Under the pieces are notes generated by a model that was not told the origin of the DNA, did not search any database, and worked only from the letters and a program-made list of their open reading frames with translations. The translations under genes were made by a program, and so were the position numbers. This document shows, one piece after another, positions 1-8,796 of a stretch of DNA of 64,000 nt (positions are counted from its first letter, which is position 1; the number at the start of each line of letters is the position of its first letter). The stretch is from a virus. The stretch is taken from IMG/VR virus record IMGVR_UViG_3300025860_000003, positions 62,001-126,000 of that record; one strand, written 5' to 3'.

Positions 1-976
1 CGACATACTTGGAGAGTATCGTCATAGTGTCCTCAGCCTCATTCACTATATCCTCATCGTCCTCTAGATTCAGGTTCATATGATCATCTACGATCTGGAT
101 ATTGAGCGGATCAGACTTATACAGCTTGTCAATGAATAGATCAAACCAGTATGGATTGTCACACTTCTGTTTAATCACCTTGACATAGGTGTTCTTGAAC
201 CCGTCAAAGTCTACATCAAGAAGATCTTCCATCGTCTTGCCGTCTTCATTATAGAACACTTTATGGAACATAGAGTATGGATTGCGTACAAACTCAAGCT
301 CTCGCTTATCAGTATCGTAGATATGGAAGCCTTTAGTATCGCCATAATCAGCCCATGTAAGCTCATAGGGACAGCCGAGATACTCGATATTGTTTGTAGT
401 TGACTTATGGTGGAAGTGACCAGAACATACAAGCTCAAACTTAGAGAAGTCCGCAATCTTCATACCATGCTCGTTCATGTTACCGCGATCCATCAGACAG
501 CCAGCAATCTCTAGGTGACCAAACAACACTTGAGCTGGGGTGTCTTTCATAGACTGAATCGCAGCGGCATAGTTTTGATTGTTTATCCAAGGCATGATAT
601 GAATGTCATGACCATCAAACTTCAGGTCAGTAGGCTCTGAGTAATAGTTCACATTAGACTTATCAAACAGCTCCCGCATGGAGTTCACATCATTAGTGTT
701 TTTATATGGAACGTCATGATTGCCGACTATAACGTGTAACTCAATACCCTCTTCAGTACACTTATCAATGAACATCTCCTTCATTCTACGGAGAGTTACA
801 TAGTTGATATACTTGCGTCGATCGACAATATCACCCAGATGGATGATTGTATCAATACCCTGCTCCTTCAGGTGAGGAAAGAAGTGTTTGCTGTAAAACT
901 TCTCAAAGTAGTCTAAGAAGTTTACGCTGTCATTACGAATACCGAAGTGTGTGTCGGTTACTAATCCAATTTTCAT
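1..976 (-). CDS. 47: Recombination endonuclease subunit gp47 (SbcD/Mre11-like), partial
   Basis: The reading frame runs off the left edge of the window, so the C-terminus is missing; 325 residues are visible against about 339 in T4 gp47. Calcineurin-type metallophosphatase motifs appear in order: DTHFG near residue 8, GDIVDRR near 45, GNHD near 80 and GHFHH near 180. In T4, gp47 pairs with the SMC-like ATPase gp46 to resect DNA ends for recombination-dependent replication; gene 46 would be expected just beyond the left edge. The ATG overlaps the stop codon of gene 55 (ATGA), so translation is probably coupled. Function is assigned from motifs and from position next to 55 and uvsW. Confidence 0.93.
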   Translation of the reverse strand, partial: MKIGLVTDTHFGIRNDSVNFLDYFEKFYSKHFFPHLKEQGIDTIIHLGDIVDRRKYINYVTLRRMKEMFIDKCTEEGIELHVIVGNHDVPYKNTNDVNSMRELFDKSNVNYYSEPTDLKFDGHDIHIMPWINNQNYAAAIQSMKDTPAQVLFGHLEIAGCLMDRGNMNEHGMKIADFSKFELVCSGHFHHKSTTNNIEYLGCPYELTWADYGDTKGFHIYDTDKRELEFVRNPYSMFHKVFYNEDGKTMEDLLDVDFDGFKNTYVKVIKQKCDNPYWFDLFIDKLYKSDPLNIQIVDDHMNLNLEDDEDIVNEAEDTMTILSKYV

Positions 977-1536
977 TGCTGAAGTTTGCCCTCTTCCGTT
1001 TCTTTCTTCTTCTTGATCTTTCTTCGCTTATTTTCTTCGAAGTCCTCAACAAACCTCGCCATGTAGTCTTCAGTCCACTCGCCATACTTAACGTTGTCAT
1101 TGTAGTCATTACCAGAATCATGACCTTGAGTGTCCGCAGTATCACCCAACACATTAGTGTGCTCAGAGAACTTAATCTTCACATACAGGTTCTTTTTCTC
1201 TTTCTGTATTCTACGGAGGAACGCATAGTAGATGATCTGTGTGAAATACGCAAATGGGTTGTTCGACTTCTCAGGGTTGAAGTTGTCAATATATTGTAGG
1301 CAGTTCTCGATACCATCACAGACCATCTCATCTCGAAAGGTGTAGTTGATGAAGTTTGGTTTGTATGATAGGTGAGTCGCTATCTTCATAATGCAGTCAG
1401 CAATATAGTTCGAGACGATAGGTCTTGGTGCACCACTTTCCTTTGCGTCTATGACGCTCTGACGGAACTCAGTCATAGCCCCCAAGAACTTCTTGTTATC
1501 AACATAGTATGGCTTCTTCTTTGCTGCTTTTGACAT
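973..1536 (-). CDS. 55: Late-transcription sigma factor gp55
   Basis: This 187-residue protein matches T4 gp55 (185 residues) in length and carries its signature core, NPFAYFTQIIYYAFLRRIQKEKK around residues 92-115, the region equivalent to sigma region 2. It directs host RNA polymerase to TATAAATA late promoters, which are abundant in this window. A coactivator gp33 is encoded at 59.7 kb, as the T4 model requires. The C-terminus is strongly basic (KRRKIKKKKE). The stop overlaps the gp47 start by 4 nt. Confidence 0.95.
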   Translation of the reverse strand: MSKAAKKKPYYVDNKKFLGAMTEFRQSVIDAKESGAPRPIVSNYIADCIMKIATHLSYKPNFINYTFRDEMVCDGIENCLQYIDNFNPEKSNNPFAYFTQIIYYAFLRRIQKEKKNLYVKIKFSEHTNVLGDTADTQGHDSGNDYNDNVKYGEWTEDYMARFVEDFEENKRRKIKKKKETEEGKLQQ

Positions 1537-1545
1537 AATATAATC

Positions 1546-1953
1546 CTAATGCATCGTTGTATTAGCTGTTGATTCTGATTGAGCCACGACTTTAGCATAC
1601 ACTTCCTGTATCTGTCTATCGGTCATCTGTTCTTCATCATCAGAAGAGAAAAATGAAGCAGAGCTATCACTTTCCATTGAATCATTTATTGTTTCTAGAC
1701 ATCTATTATAATACGTTATCATGTCCTCGTCAACCTCTGATTTCAACATAATTGCGCTTTGCTTTATGTGAAACAGATTCACTTCTTTAGTCAACGGAAC
1801 CCATATTGTACAGATGCAAATAGGCGAAGCATCCTTTCTGGTGTGTACAGTTATCTGTACTGGGTCGATGATATGAAGATGCGTTTCGTCTTCAAATGTA
1901 ACTTCAGTAAGAAGCGTCTCTCCATTGATTAGCTTAACAATCTCAATGCTCAT
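1546..1953 (-). CDS. Conserved hypothetical protein, 135 aa
   Basis: The protein starts MSIEIVKLINGETLLTEV and looks like a short beta-rich N-terminal barrel (roughly residues 1-70, possibly Sm-like) followed by an acidic, Ser/Gln-rich tail. The ATG at 1953 is preferred over the upstream in-frame TTG at 1959, because an AGGG ribosome-binding site sits 7 nt upstream of it. The gene overlaps the 3' end of uvsW by 11 nt and lies in the uvsY-uvsW-55-47 operon. Similar small proteins occur beside uvsW in marine T4-like phages, to my recollection. No function is assigned. Confidence 0.75.
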   Translation of the reverse strand: MSIEIVKLINGETLLTEVTFEDETHLHIIDPVQITVHTRKDASPICICTIWVPLTKEVNLFHIKQSAIMLKSEVDEDMITYYNRCLETINDSMESDSSASFFSSDDEEQMTDRQIQEVYAKVVAQSESTANTTMH

Positions 1954-3415
1954 TCTCAATCCCTATATTATATATTTTATATTCAAAATTCTCTTCATTA
2001 TACATCTTAACTCTCACAGCAAAATGTTTCAGTGTATGGTTATTCCATGACTTCCAACTCAGGTCATCGGATACATCATAGAGAGTGGCGACCTCTTTAT
2101 CATCGCCCTTTCTCAAGCCCCTGCCGATCGACTGTAAATTTCTTACACGTGACTTACTAGGACTGGCAAAGATAACATTATGTAAATTTCTAATGTTGAT
2201 GCCAGTAGAGAAAGTCCCATAAGACGCAATAATAACGGCGTTGTTTTCTTTTTCGGTGATAGCACGTACACTCTCTCTGGTATCGGCATCTACTCCTCCA
2301 TATATAAAAAATACTTGTCTACCCTCTTCAGCAGCTTCGCTTATCATATCATATAAGATACGACCATGCTTATCAACATACTGGAAGAGTAATAGTGTAT
2401 TACCTTTTCGTGTTAAAGTCAAGTTCTTTAGGAACGCATTACGCTTGGCGTGGCTTACTATGAAGTCCATTTCAGCTTGATAAGTTGAGTTCTTCACAAC
2501 CTTTCGAGTAGCATCATCATACTTTAAGACGAGACATTTGATACGGAAGTCTGATAGAGTCTTGTTGTCAATCAGCTCTTTAGTGGTGATCACCCGCATA
2601 ACTGGACCAAACATTCCCTCCAACACCAGCTTATTGGTTACAGTTCCGTCTAGTGTTCCAGTGAAGCCAAACCGATACTTACAATCAACCATCTTCTCCA
2701 TAATCTTAGTCAGAGACGTTGCTTTAAATAGGTGGGCTTCATCGCCGATGATTATATCAAATTGATCGAAGTATGATTTTGGTTGCTTGTAGATACTCTG
2801 CCAAGTACTGATAATTATTTTCGCTTCATCGACAGATTTAGCTTGACCTCCAGTAACAAGATGGGTATAATAGAACTGTCGCTCTTCGGAATAGTCATTA
2901 AAGTCTCCATTAAGCTGTGCTACCAATGATGTAGTCGGTACAATAACGAGTGCTTTCTTACAGGTCTTGCGTAGATAATACTTTAGTAGACAGTAGATGA
3001 TAAACGACTTACCTGAAGCAGTAGGTGATAATATCAAAGCTCTGTGATTGCGAACAGCGTGAGCAACAGCTCTTAACTGATAGTCCCTTGGCTTCCACTT
3101 ACCCTCTGTAAGAAACTTCTCCAAACCATTCAGCGGAATGTCAATTGTATCGTCGATACCATCATGAACAATAACTTCATACTCTCTATCAGCAGCAAAC
3201 TTCTTTATCTTAGTGAGCAACCCTTTATAGATTTGCATTGTATTGACGTTGAATAGTCTTATCTTACCGTCCCACATCTTAGCTCTTACTGATGGGATGA
3301 ACGAAGCTCCTGGAACCTCAAACTCAAAATAGCTTGATAGCTCCATAGCAATTCCACGATCGCATTCGACCTTTATGTGGACTTCATTCTTATTGTATAT
3401 GTGTATCTGTTCCAT
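1943..3415 (-). CDS. uvsW: UvsW DNA/RNA helicase
   Basis: A 490-residue superfamily 2 helicase (T4 UvsW is about 503). Visible motifs are the Walker A loop PTASGKS (residues 131-137), the motif II box DEAH (225-228), TGT of motif III after it, and the motif VI region QSIGRGLRKG near residue 430. UvsW unwinds R-loops and branched recombination intermediates, helping the switch from origin-dependent to recombination-dependent replication. It lies 3 nt downstream of uvsY in one operon. The N-terminal 100 residues fit the small UvsW-specific substrate-binding domain. Confidence 0.95.
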   Translation of the reverse strand: MEQIHIYNKNEVHIKVECDRGIAMELSSYFEFEVPGASFIPSVRAKMWDGKIRLFNVNTMQIYKGLLTKIKKFAADREYEVIVHDGIDDTIDIPLNGLEKFLTEGKWKPRDYQLRAVAHAVRNHRALILSPTASGKSFIIYCLLKYYLRKTCKKALVIVPTTSLVAQLNGDFNDYSEERQFYYTHLVTGGQAKSVDEAKIIISTWQSIYKQPKSYFDQFDIIIGDEAHLFKATSLTKIMEKMVDCKYRFGFTGTLDGTVTNKLVLEGMFGPVMRVITTKELIDNKTLSDFRIKCLVLKYDDATRKVVKNSTYQAEMDFIVSHAKRNAFLKNLTLTRKGNTLLLFQYVDKHGRILYDMISEAAEEGRQVFFIYGGVDADTRESVRAITEKENNAVIIASYGTFSTGINIRNLHNVIFASPSKSRVRNLQSIGRGLRKGDDKEVATLYDVSDDLSWKSWNNHTLKHFAVRVKMYNEENFEYKIYNIGIENEH

Positions 3416-3418
3416 AAT

Positions 3419-3850
3419 CTAACCTGTTGTAAAGCGTGCCCAATCAACAGCCGATTTGATTTGGAAGCCACGGTTGTTTATACTCTTGATTATCGACTCA
3501 AGATAGCCAACCTTTTCTTCCTGCATACCAAGCTGTAGATTAGCCTGAATCATCATATCGTCTGATTCTATATAGGTGTCTACTTCATTCTTCAATAATT
3601 TCTTAAAGAATTGCTGGCGACCGATCTCTTGCAATTCGTCTTGATCAAGCTCGCCAAGATAATACTCAAGAAGTTTCCTCCGAGTTTTCTTTGACTCAGC
3701 CTTGAGCTTGAACAGAGCTATGCGCTCGCCCATAAAGATTTTTAGATATTTGTTGTGTACTTGGGGAATCTTGGCGCTTTCCGCACCAAGCTCAGTTTCA
3801 TCAATCTTACTATCTTTGTCCCACTCTTTTACTATCTGTTCTACGTTCAC
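3419..3850 (-). CDS. uvsY: UvsY recombination mediator
   Basis: A 143-residue protein (T4 UvsY is 137) with the family signature DMMIQANLQLGMQEEKVGYL followed by a conserved IIKSINNRGFQIKSAVDW segment near the C-terminus. UvsY loads the UvsX recombinase onto gp32-coated single-stranded DNA. The start is GTG at 3850, with a strong GAGGTGAT ribosome-binding site just upstream. A sigma70-like promoter lies inside the 3' end of the preceding tail gene, so the recombination operon can be expressed independently of late genes. Confidence 0.94.
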   Translation of the reverse strand: MNVEQIVKEWDKDSKIDETELGAESAKIPQVHNKYLKIFMGERIALFKLKAESKKTRRKLLEYYLGELDQDELQEIGRQQFFKKLLKNEVDTYIESDDMMIQANLQLGMQEEKVGYLESIIKSINNRGFQIKSAVDWARFTTG

Positions 3851-3887
3851 ATATCACCTCATTAAAAAAAACACCATTCACCATACT

Positions 3888-3916
3888 ATTATACCGCATT
3901 ACTTGATAGTCGTCAA
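3888..3916 (-). promoter_or_regulatory. Sigma70-like promoter for the uvsY operon
   Basis: On the minus strand TTGACG (3911-3916) and TATAAT (3888-3893) are separated by exactly 17 bp. The element lies within the 3' end of the upstream tail gene, and about 30 nt separate the expected start site from the uvsY GTG. It fits early or middle expression of uvsY, uvsW, 55 and 47 by unmodified host polymerase. Confidence 0.75.
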
Positions 3917-4420
3917 CTCATATTTCCTATAGTTGAATGTTACTTGGGCTTGTAGATAATCAACATCAGTTTGTTCAATGTTGAATTCAAGTGAAGAAAG
4001 GCTTGTTGGATACAAGTCTGTAAACTTGATTTCGATATTCGGGTTCATCGCAGCAGTAGTGATGATCATTGATCCGTCAGAATAGATGTTGCCCTTATCG
4101 CTTTTGGTTCGACCAAATGCTTTTGCTTGATCGAAGTTGTCTGGATAACCAAGACCGATCAACCAATCATATATCTCGATGAAGTTTTTCATGTCTTCAT
4201 CGACACGAAAGTTCAGAGTGAACGTTCCGAAAGACAGCTTGTCTCCTGGAACTGGCATCTGAATGAATGGGTTGTTTACTGGACCTCCTTCGCTGAGGGA
4301 GATATCTGGTATGGTAGCTGCTGTACAAAAATAATTTACGTGCGGCAAGCGTTGCATACTGAACCTAAACCCTATGGGTGATAGGAAACTCTTGTTGATT
4401 GGTTGTGTGTTCTGTGTCAT
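3899..4420 (-). CDS. 3: Tail completion protein, gp3-like (tail-tube fold family)
   Basis: 173 residues, with a T4-type tail-tube family pattern: IGFRFSMQRLPHVNYF near residue 18, PGDKLSFGTFTLNFRVDEDM in the middle and DLYPTSLSSLEFN near the C-terminus. It is clearly distinct from the main tube protein at 10.4-10.9 kb. Its position between gene 23 and uvsY is where marine T4-like phages carry gp3, the tail completion and sheath stabiliser protein that caps the tube. It has its own late promoter (4450) and lies downstream of the gene 23 terminator. The alternative is a minor tube or baseplate-tube protein of the gp19/gp54 family. Confidence 0.65.
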   Translation of the reverse strand: MTQNTQPINKSFLSPIGFRFSMQRLPHVNYFCTAATIPDISLSEGGPVNNPFIQMPVPGDKLSFGTFTLNFRVDEDMKNFIEIYDWLIGLGYPDNFDQAKAFGRTKSDKGNIYSDGSMIITTAAMNPNIEIKFTDLYPTSLSSLEFNIEQTDVDYLQAQVTFNYRKYELTTIK

Positions 4421-4449
4421 GTAACTCCGCCTTTAAATTGCTTACCCTC

Positions 4450-4457
4450 TATTTATA
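4450..4457 (-). promoter_or_regulatory. T4-type late promoter TATAAATA (gp3-like gene)
   Basis: A perfect TATAAATA on the minus strand, 30 nt upstream of the tail completion gene and just after the gene 23 terminator. Recognised by gp55-programmed polymerase in T4. Confidence 0.85.
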
Positions 4458-4461
4458 AGGC

Positions 4462-4490
4462 AAAAAAAAGAGGAGACCGAAGTCTCCTCT
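4462..4490 (-). terminator. Rho-independent terminator after gene 23
   Basis: On the minus strand a 9-bp perfect stem (AGAGGAGAC / GTCTCCTCT) closes a UUCG tetraloop and is followed by eight Ts. It lies about 40 nt past the gene 23 stop and insulates the capsid operon from the next late promoter. Confidence 0.92.
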
Positions 4491-4532
4491 CAAAATGTTC
4501 GGTATAAACCGAATCTTTTTTCTTCTTATTGC

Positions 4533-5876
4533 TTACATAAGGTTAGCAACAGTCACTCGACGGTAGTACGAGTTCTTATCGTTAGCGGCAGTACCAACAA
4601 CACCAGCACCTTCGCTAGTAGCGAAAGGATTGGCAACCATGCCATAGCGAGTCTTAAAGCCGATTTTAGGCTGGAAAGTATTCTCGCCAACAGCACGAAC
4701 CATTTGTAGAGGCACATATGGGCAGTAGAACAAGCCAGCGTCAAAGGCAGAAGTACCTTTGTAGCCAAGAGTGAAGTAGTTAGTAGTAGTGTAAGGATCG
4801 ATATAAACTTTAATGCGACCGTTTAATACACCAGCGAAAGTGTTACCAGAATCGTCTACTTGTAAGCTGTTGCTTAAAGCAGGAGCATAGTCAAGAACAC
4901 CAGCCATTTGAAGAGCAGAAGCAACATCAGATGAACAGATCATCACGTTACCTTTACCACGACGAGTAGCTTTAGCGATTGCATTAGCTTCTTTTTCGAT
5001 TTGGAACATCAAGCCTTTGAACTTCTCAACAGACCAGCGACCGTTAGAGTCAGTGTCTAGATCGAAAGTACCAGCAGTAGTTACACTATCTTGAGCACCA
5101 ACAGTAGCAGTGATGTTGATAGTACGAACAACTTCACGGTTGATTTCAGCAAGGATTTCAGCAGAAAGGATATTGCTTAACTCTTGCTCAGCGTCTAGAC
5201 CATGTACAGCTTTAAGGTCTTGAGCCAACTCCATTGTGTACTCAGCTTTAAGCGCACGGCTCACAGCAGTTACAGCAACTTTGTCGATCGAGAAAGCCAT
5301 TTCGTTGAAAGCATTGGCAGCGCCATCGCCTAATTTCTCAGCATCATCAGTGTCCATACCAGTAGATACTGTGTAAGTACCAGAAGGATCAGTACCAGCA
5401 GCAGCACCAGCAGCACGAGCACCAGCACCGTTACCGATGGTTCCCTGAGAAGCAGCATTAGCAAAAGCAGAACCAGAGAAAGTAGTATCAGCTTCGCCGA
5501 ACAAAGCCTCACCAACACCAGTTTGGGCAGTGTATTGAGATTTCATTGCAAAGATAAGTCCAGTTGGACCAGTCATAGGCTGTACGCCACAGATATCATA
5601 TGCAATCAAGTTAGGCATAGAGCGACGAACAAGGCTGATCAATACAGGATCAAAATTGTCAACGCTTGCGCCAGTTGCGTTAGCAGGAGCTGCTTCACCT
5701 AAAAGGCTAGGAGCGTGTGCGCCCATCTGGTGACCAGACTGCTCACGTGCTGCTTTTTCTTGGTTTTCTAAAAGTGTAGCAATAGTTGAACGCTTGTGCA
5801 CACCGTCAATCTTTGGTAGATCAGCGTGCTCAAGGACAGGTTGCCACTTCGCTTGTAAATCGTTTGTTAGAATCAT
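4533..5876 (-). CDS. 23: Major capsid protein gp23
   Basis: 447 residues, shorter than T4 gp23 (521) but typical of marine relatives. The N-terminal propeptide ends at a T4 prohead protease-type site LLGE/A after residue 61 (T4 cleaves after residue 65). It is followed by the conserved segment LISLVRRSMPNLIAYDICGV and by GPTGLIFAMKSQY. It forms the hexamers, and presumably the vertices, of the head, since no gp24 gene is seen in the window. It has a late promoter at 5919, a strong GGAGAACC ribosome-binding site and a dedicated terminator, fitting very high expression. Confidence 0.97.
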   Translation of the reverse strand: MILTNDLQAKWQPVLEHADLPKIDGVHKRSTIATLLENQEKAAREQSGHQMGAHAPSLLGEAAPANATGASVDNFDPVLISLVRRSMPNLIAYDICGVQPMTGPTGLIFAMKSQYTAQTGVGEALFGEADTTFSGSAFANAASQGTIGNGAGARAAGAAAGTDPSGTYTVSTGMDTDDAEKLGDGAANAFNEMAFSIDKVAVTAVSRALKAEYTMELAQDLKAVHGLDAEQELSNILSAEILAEINREVVRTINITATVGAQDSVTTAGTFDLDTDSNGRWSVEKFKGLMFQIEKEANAIAKATRRGKGNVMICSSDVASALQMAGVLDYAPALSNSLQVDDSGNTFAGVLNGRIKVYIDPYTTTNYFTLGYKGTSAFDAGLFYCPYVPLQMVRAVGENTFQPKIGFKTRYGMVANPFATSEGAGVVGTAANDKNSYYRRVTVANLM

Positions 5877-5918
5877 TAGGTTCTCCTTAAATAAGACCTT
5901 GTAGTATAGATACTTAGT

Positions 5919-5926
5919 TATTTATA
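5919..5926 (-). promoter_or_regulatory. T4-type late promoter TATAAATA (gene 23)
   Basis: Perfect TATAAATA on the minus strand, 43 nt upstream of the gene 23 ATG, between genes 22 and 23. Confidence 0.88.
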
Positions 5927-5931
5927 ATATT

Positions 5932-6996
5932 TTACTTTTTAATGCTTTTTGAAATGGCATTCAAGTAAGCAGACATACCCGCATCAACAGGCGCTTCAGT
6001 CTCTTCAGCAAGCTCAAGAGGCTCATCATCAACAATTACTTCCTCAACGACAACTTCTTCTTTAGTGAAGTAGTTCTCTTTGATCACCTCTAACTTAGCA
6101 GCAAAAGATTCTTGGTCTTCAAATTCAACACCTTCAGACAAAGACTTTAACTTAGCAGCTTGAGATTCAGTAATGCTTCCGCAAGCAGCAGACAAGATCA
6201 CAGACTTCTGTGACTCAATCAACTCTTTGCGAAGAACGATGTTTCTTTCCATTTCTTCGTTGATAGAAGATTCGAGATCAGTAACTTTAGACGCTAATTC
6301 GTCAACCAAGTCAACTTTCTCTTCTGGGATATCGATGTAGTTTTCAGTGAACAGACCGCGCAATCCAGTCATAAAGTTCTCAACGATCTCAGCACGGATG
6401 CCTTGCTCGACTGCCAACTCATTCTCTTGCATCCACTCTTCAGCGACATACTCAAGGTAGTCGTCTAAGCGAGTAGACAGAGACTCAGAAATAGTAGTCT
6501 TTTCAGCTTCAAGTTCAGCTTCAAAATCAACAGTTACAGATTCAAGAATCTCGTTGACCTTAGAAACAACAGCAGCTTCGAAGATAGTAGTGGCTTTAGA
6601 TACAAAATCTTCTGAAAGATCTTGACCGCTAAACATTGCTTCAACGTCTTCTGATACGACTACGTCTTCGGCACTGATTTGACGGATCTCTTTGATTGAT
6701 TGTGTTTCGATTTCTTCAGAAACTTCTTCAGCTTCAAAACCTTCAACCTTCAAAGACGCCATAATTGATTCGTATGATGCGCTGATGTCGTCTTTCTTCA
6801 TGCCTTTAACAGCATCCATCATTGCGTTGATCATACCAACTTTAGTTTTTGGTAAAGAAGTTTGCTTGGGAGCACCTTTCTTAATGTCAGTTGCTGAATC
6901 GTCGGCGATTTTCTCACCGTCAACTACAGAATCAACTGTTGCTTCATCAAGGGCATCAGTTGTTTCTACAACACCCTCTAGTTCTAAATCAGACAT
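5932..6996 (-). CDS. 22: Prohead scaffold (core) protein gp22
   Basis: 354 residues, strongly acidic and rich in Glu, Val and Ser, with extended helical and coiled-coil segments. T4 gp22 is 269. It contains a conserved stretch KTKVGMINAMMDAVKGMKK near residue 50 and ends in a basic tail (NAISKSIKK). It forms the internal core around which gp23 assembles and is then degraded by the gp21 protease. Its place between 21 and 23 is canonical. Start chosen at the ATG with a GGAGAAAT ribosome-binding site and a late promoter at 7029. Confidence 0.93.
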   Translation of the reverse strand: MSDLELEGVVETTDALDEATVDSVVDGEKIADDSATDIKKGAPKQTSLPKTKVGMINAMMDAVKGMKKDDISASYESIMASLKVEGFEAEEVSEEIETQSIKEIRQISAEDVVVSEDVEAMFSGQDLSEDFVSKATTIFEAAVVSKVNEILESVTVDFEAELEAEKTTISESLSTRLDDYLEYVAEEWMQENELAVEQGIRAEIVENFMTGLRGLFTENYIDIPEEKVDLVDELASKVTDLESSINEEMERNIVLRKELIESQKSVILSAACGSITESQAAKLKSLSEGVEFEDQESFAAKLEVIKENYFTKEEVVVEEVIVDDEPLELAEETEAPVDAGMSAYLNAISKSIKK

Positions 6997-7028
6997 GGAT
7001 TTCTCCTTTAAATTAATTGAATACAGTC

Positions 7029-7036
7029 TATTTATA
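7029..7036 (-). promoter_or_regulatory. T4-type late promoter TATAAATA (gene 22)
   Basis: Perfect TATAAATA on the minus strand, 33 nt upstream of the gene 22 ATG, in the gap between genes 21 and 22. Confidence 0.87.
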
Positions 7037-7041
7037 AAAAT

Positions 7042-7698
7042 TTATAATTTGGAAATAAAGTCGCTAAACACAGCCATTTTCGCTTCTTCTAAGTCGCGCA
7101 TCGTAGCTTTTTGTATCTTCTTCTGGTATTCCGCAACTTGCGATTCACGGATGATGCCATTTTCCCAAACCCACTCCTTTCCTTCCATGATGCCTTGTAC
7201 AAACGCATCTGGAGCGGATGGATCAGCCACAATATCAGCTGCAGTAGCTAAGTAGAAGTCACTCTGCACTTCGCCAACACCGCTTTTAGTTTGCTTAACC
7301 GAACCCATTCCCCGAGACGAAACACCTAATTGAGCGCCCTCGTCCATTAATGACTTAACGATAGCACCATAAGGTGTTTCAGTCATAATTTTTGCACGAC
7401 CCATGAAGTTTGAGCCATCACGCTCTAACTTAGTGATCATATGAGATACACGCTCTAGGTTTATACTTGGACCTTGTGGATGACCAAGCTCACCATAAGC
7501 ACGATTCTTCTTAACATAAGATTCGTTATATCTATTTATCTCTTTGTCCAAAATCTCTGCAGGATACACTCGACCGTTACGGTTCTGGATATCGCCTTGC
7601 AAGAATACGCCCTCGATGAAATACGACTTCTTGCCGTTTTCATCTTTGGCTTCGGTTAGATAATTAATATCTTCATTTACTTCGCATATGAGTTTCAT
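7042..7698 (-). CDS. 21: Prohead core protease gp21
   Basis: 218 residues (T4 gp21 is 212). The family pattern is clear: GDIQNRNGRVYP near residue 35, YGELGHP with His73, SHMI with His86, and the nucleophile segment GVSSRGMGSV with Ser127/Ser128. This herpesvirus-assemblin-type serine protease sits in the prohead core and cleaves gp22, gp23 and core proteins after Glu in (L/I)-X-E sites. The LLGE site in the gp23 here fits that specificity. Confidence 0.95.
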   Translation of the reverse strand: MKLICEVNEDINYLTEAKDENGKKSYFIEGVFLQGDIQNRNGRVYPAEILDKEINRYNESYVKKNRAYGELGHPQGPSINLERVSHMITKLERDGSNFMGRAKIMTETPYGAIVKSLMDEGAQLGVSSRGMGSVKQTKSGVGEVQSDFYLATAADIVADPSAPDAFVQGIMEGKEWVWENGIIRESQVAEYQKKIQKATMRDLEEAKMAVFSDFISKL

Positions 7699-7699
7699 A

Positions 7700-7957
7700 T
7701 TAGTAACCTGCGTTTGCTATAGCTGTGCCGTAGAAAGTTGCGGCACCGCGTAGACCTTGACCGTCTGCTAAATGGAGAACAATACCTGAGCCAGCACCAA
7801 CATATACTGTTCCGATGTTAGCGTCATCTGCAGCATTGCGGACAGTGGCGACCGCAGCAGCAGTATGTGTATTGAATACATACACAGCGTGTTGTCCAGT
7901 TGTATCGAATTTTGTTGTGTCGGCAGCGAATACTGTTGCTGTACCTAGTACCTTCAT
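7700..7957 (-). CDS. Small beta-rich protein in head gene cluster
   Basis: 85 residues, rich in Ala, Gly, Thr and Val, with no charged clusters and no membrane segment. Alternating patterns such as HAVYVFNTHTAA and IGTVYVGAGSGIVLHL suggest a small beta sandwich. It lies between the gp68-position gene and the protease, 1 nt from gene 21, and overlaps the upstream gene by 4 nt (ATGA). A virion or decoration role is an inference from location only. T4 has no counterpart here. Confidence 0.7.
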   Translation of the reverse strand: MKVLGTATVFAADTTKFDTTGQHAVYVFNTHTAAAVATVRNAADDANIGTVYVGAGSGIVLHLADGQGLRGAATFYGTAIANAGY

Positions 7958-8565
7958 GACTTACCCCCGAATGCGATGTCAACCAACTGAAACATTCCTT
8001 CAGGCGATTTCTCTAACATCTTCTCAGCCTTTGCTGAATTTGCAGGGTTTAATTTATTTAGCATGTTAACAAGAGCAGATGCAGTAGTCATGTCAATTGT
8101 CTCAGACTTACCGTTACCAAACTTAACTTTCTTGGCAGACTTAGTCTTTACAATATCGTTTAACTGGTCGACAACTTTGCCTTCAGCAAGGTCTGACACT
8201 TCAACAGCTTCTTCGCCTAGTTGTACTAGGAATTTGCCGCCAGAGTCTTTCACAGCCTTACCTTTATGCTTTTTTGCGAGCTTATCCGCCTTTGATTTAT
8301 CAAAGAGACCAGCATCAGCGTATCCGTCATCAGACTCGCCAGTACCTTTTTGATTCAGATACTTTTCTTCAGTAATCTCTGCACGATCGCCATCAAACTG
8401 ATGATCGCCAGCAACTGGATGTTTTGTTACAGTCATTTTATGTTTTGCTTTAAAATCCTGCTCACCCTTGGCGCGTGGCTCCAAAACATCCTTTTCAGTA
8501 TTGTCATTTGGACGACCGCCAGAAGCAGCTTCGGAAACGAACGATTTAAATCTTTTGATAGCCAT
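7954..8565 (-). CDS. Putative prohead core protein (gp68 position)
   Basis: 203 residues, Lys- and Asp-rich, starting MAIKRFKSFVSEA, an N-terminal pattern common in T4-like core and internal proteins. The N-terminal 120 residues look disordered and charged; the C-terminal 80 look helical (LVNMLNKLNPANSAKAEKML). It sits between the gp67-like and gp21 genes where T4 has gene 68. Length and sequence differ from T4 gp68 (141 residues), so homology is not established. Confidence 0.6.
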   Translation of the reverse strand: MAIKRFKSFVSEAASGGRPNDNTEKDVLEPRAKGEQDFKAKHKMTVTKHPVAGDHQFDGDRAEITEEKYLNQKGTGESDDGYADAGLFDKSKADKLAKKHKGKAVKDSGGKFLVQLGEEAVEVSDLAEGKVVDQLNDIVKTKSAKKVKFGNGKSETIDMTTASALVNMLNKLNPANSAKAEKMLEKSPEGMFQLVDIAFGGKS

Positions 8566-8574
8566 TATTCTGCC

Positions 8575-8769
8575 TTATTCCTCTGGTTCTTGATCAGCAT
8601 CTGGTGCTGACATAAAATTTGTAGAGACATCGTGTGTCTTTATCTCTATAGAATCCTTAATTTTATCCATCAATAAATCATTAACAACGTTCTTAAACGC
8701 TGCTACATCACCATTTACCGCAGCATTAATAGCGTCAATCGACGTAACTGCATTTTCTTCATCACTCAT
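8575..8769 (-). CDS. 67: Putative prohead core protein gp67-like
   Basis: 64 residues from MSDEENAV, acidic, with a helical middle (NAAVNGDVAAFKNVVNDLLMDKI) and an acidic end DADQEPEE. The ATG at 8769 is chosen because GGAG lies 6 nt upstream; the in-frame ATG at 8784 has no ribosome-binding site. T4 gp67 is 80 residues, acidic and located between 20 and 68, matching this position. Assignment is by position and composition. Confidence 0.65.
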   Translation of the reverse strand: MSDEENAVTSIDAINAAVNGDVAAFKNVVNDLLMDKIKDSIEIKTHDVSTNFMSAPDADQEPEE

Positions 8770-8796
8770 AATATTCTCCAACATACATATGTATTA

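Noticed and set aside
4498-4521. Plus-strand hairpin TTCGGT/ACCGAA followed by a T-run
   Set aside because: It resembles a rho-independent terminator in the plus direction, but no plus-strand gene lies upstream. The neighbouring minus-strand terminator explains termination at this locus.
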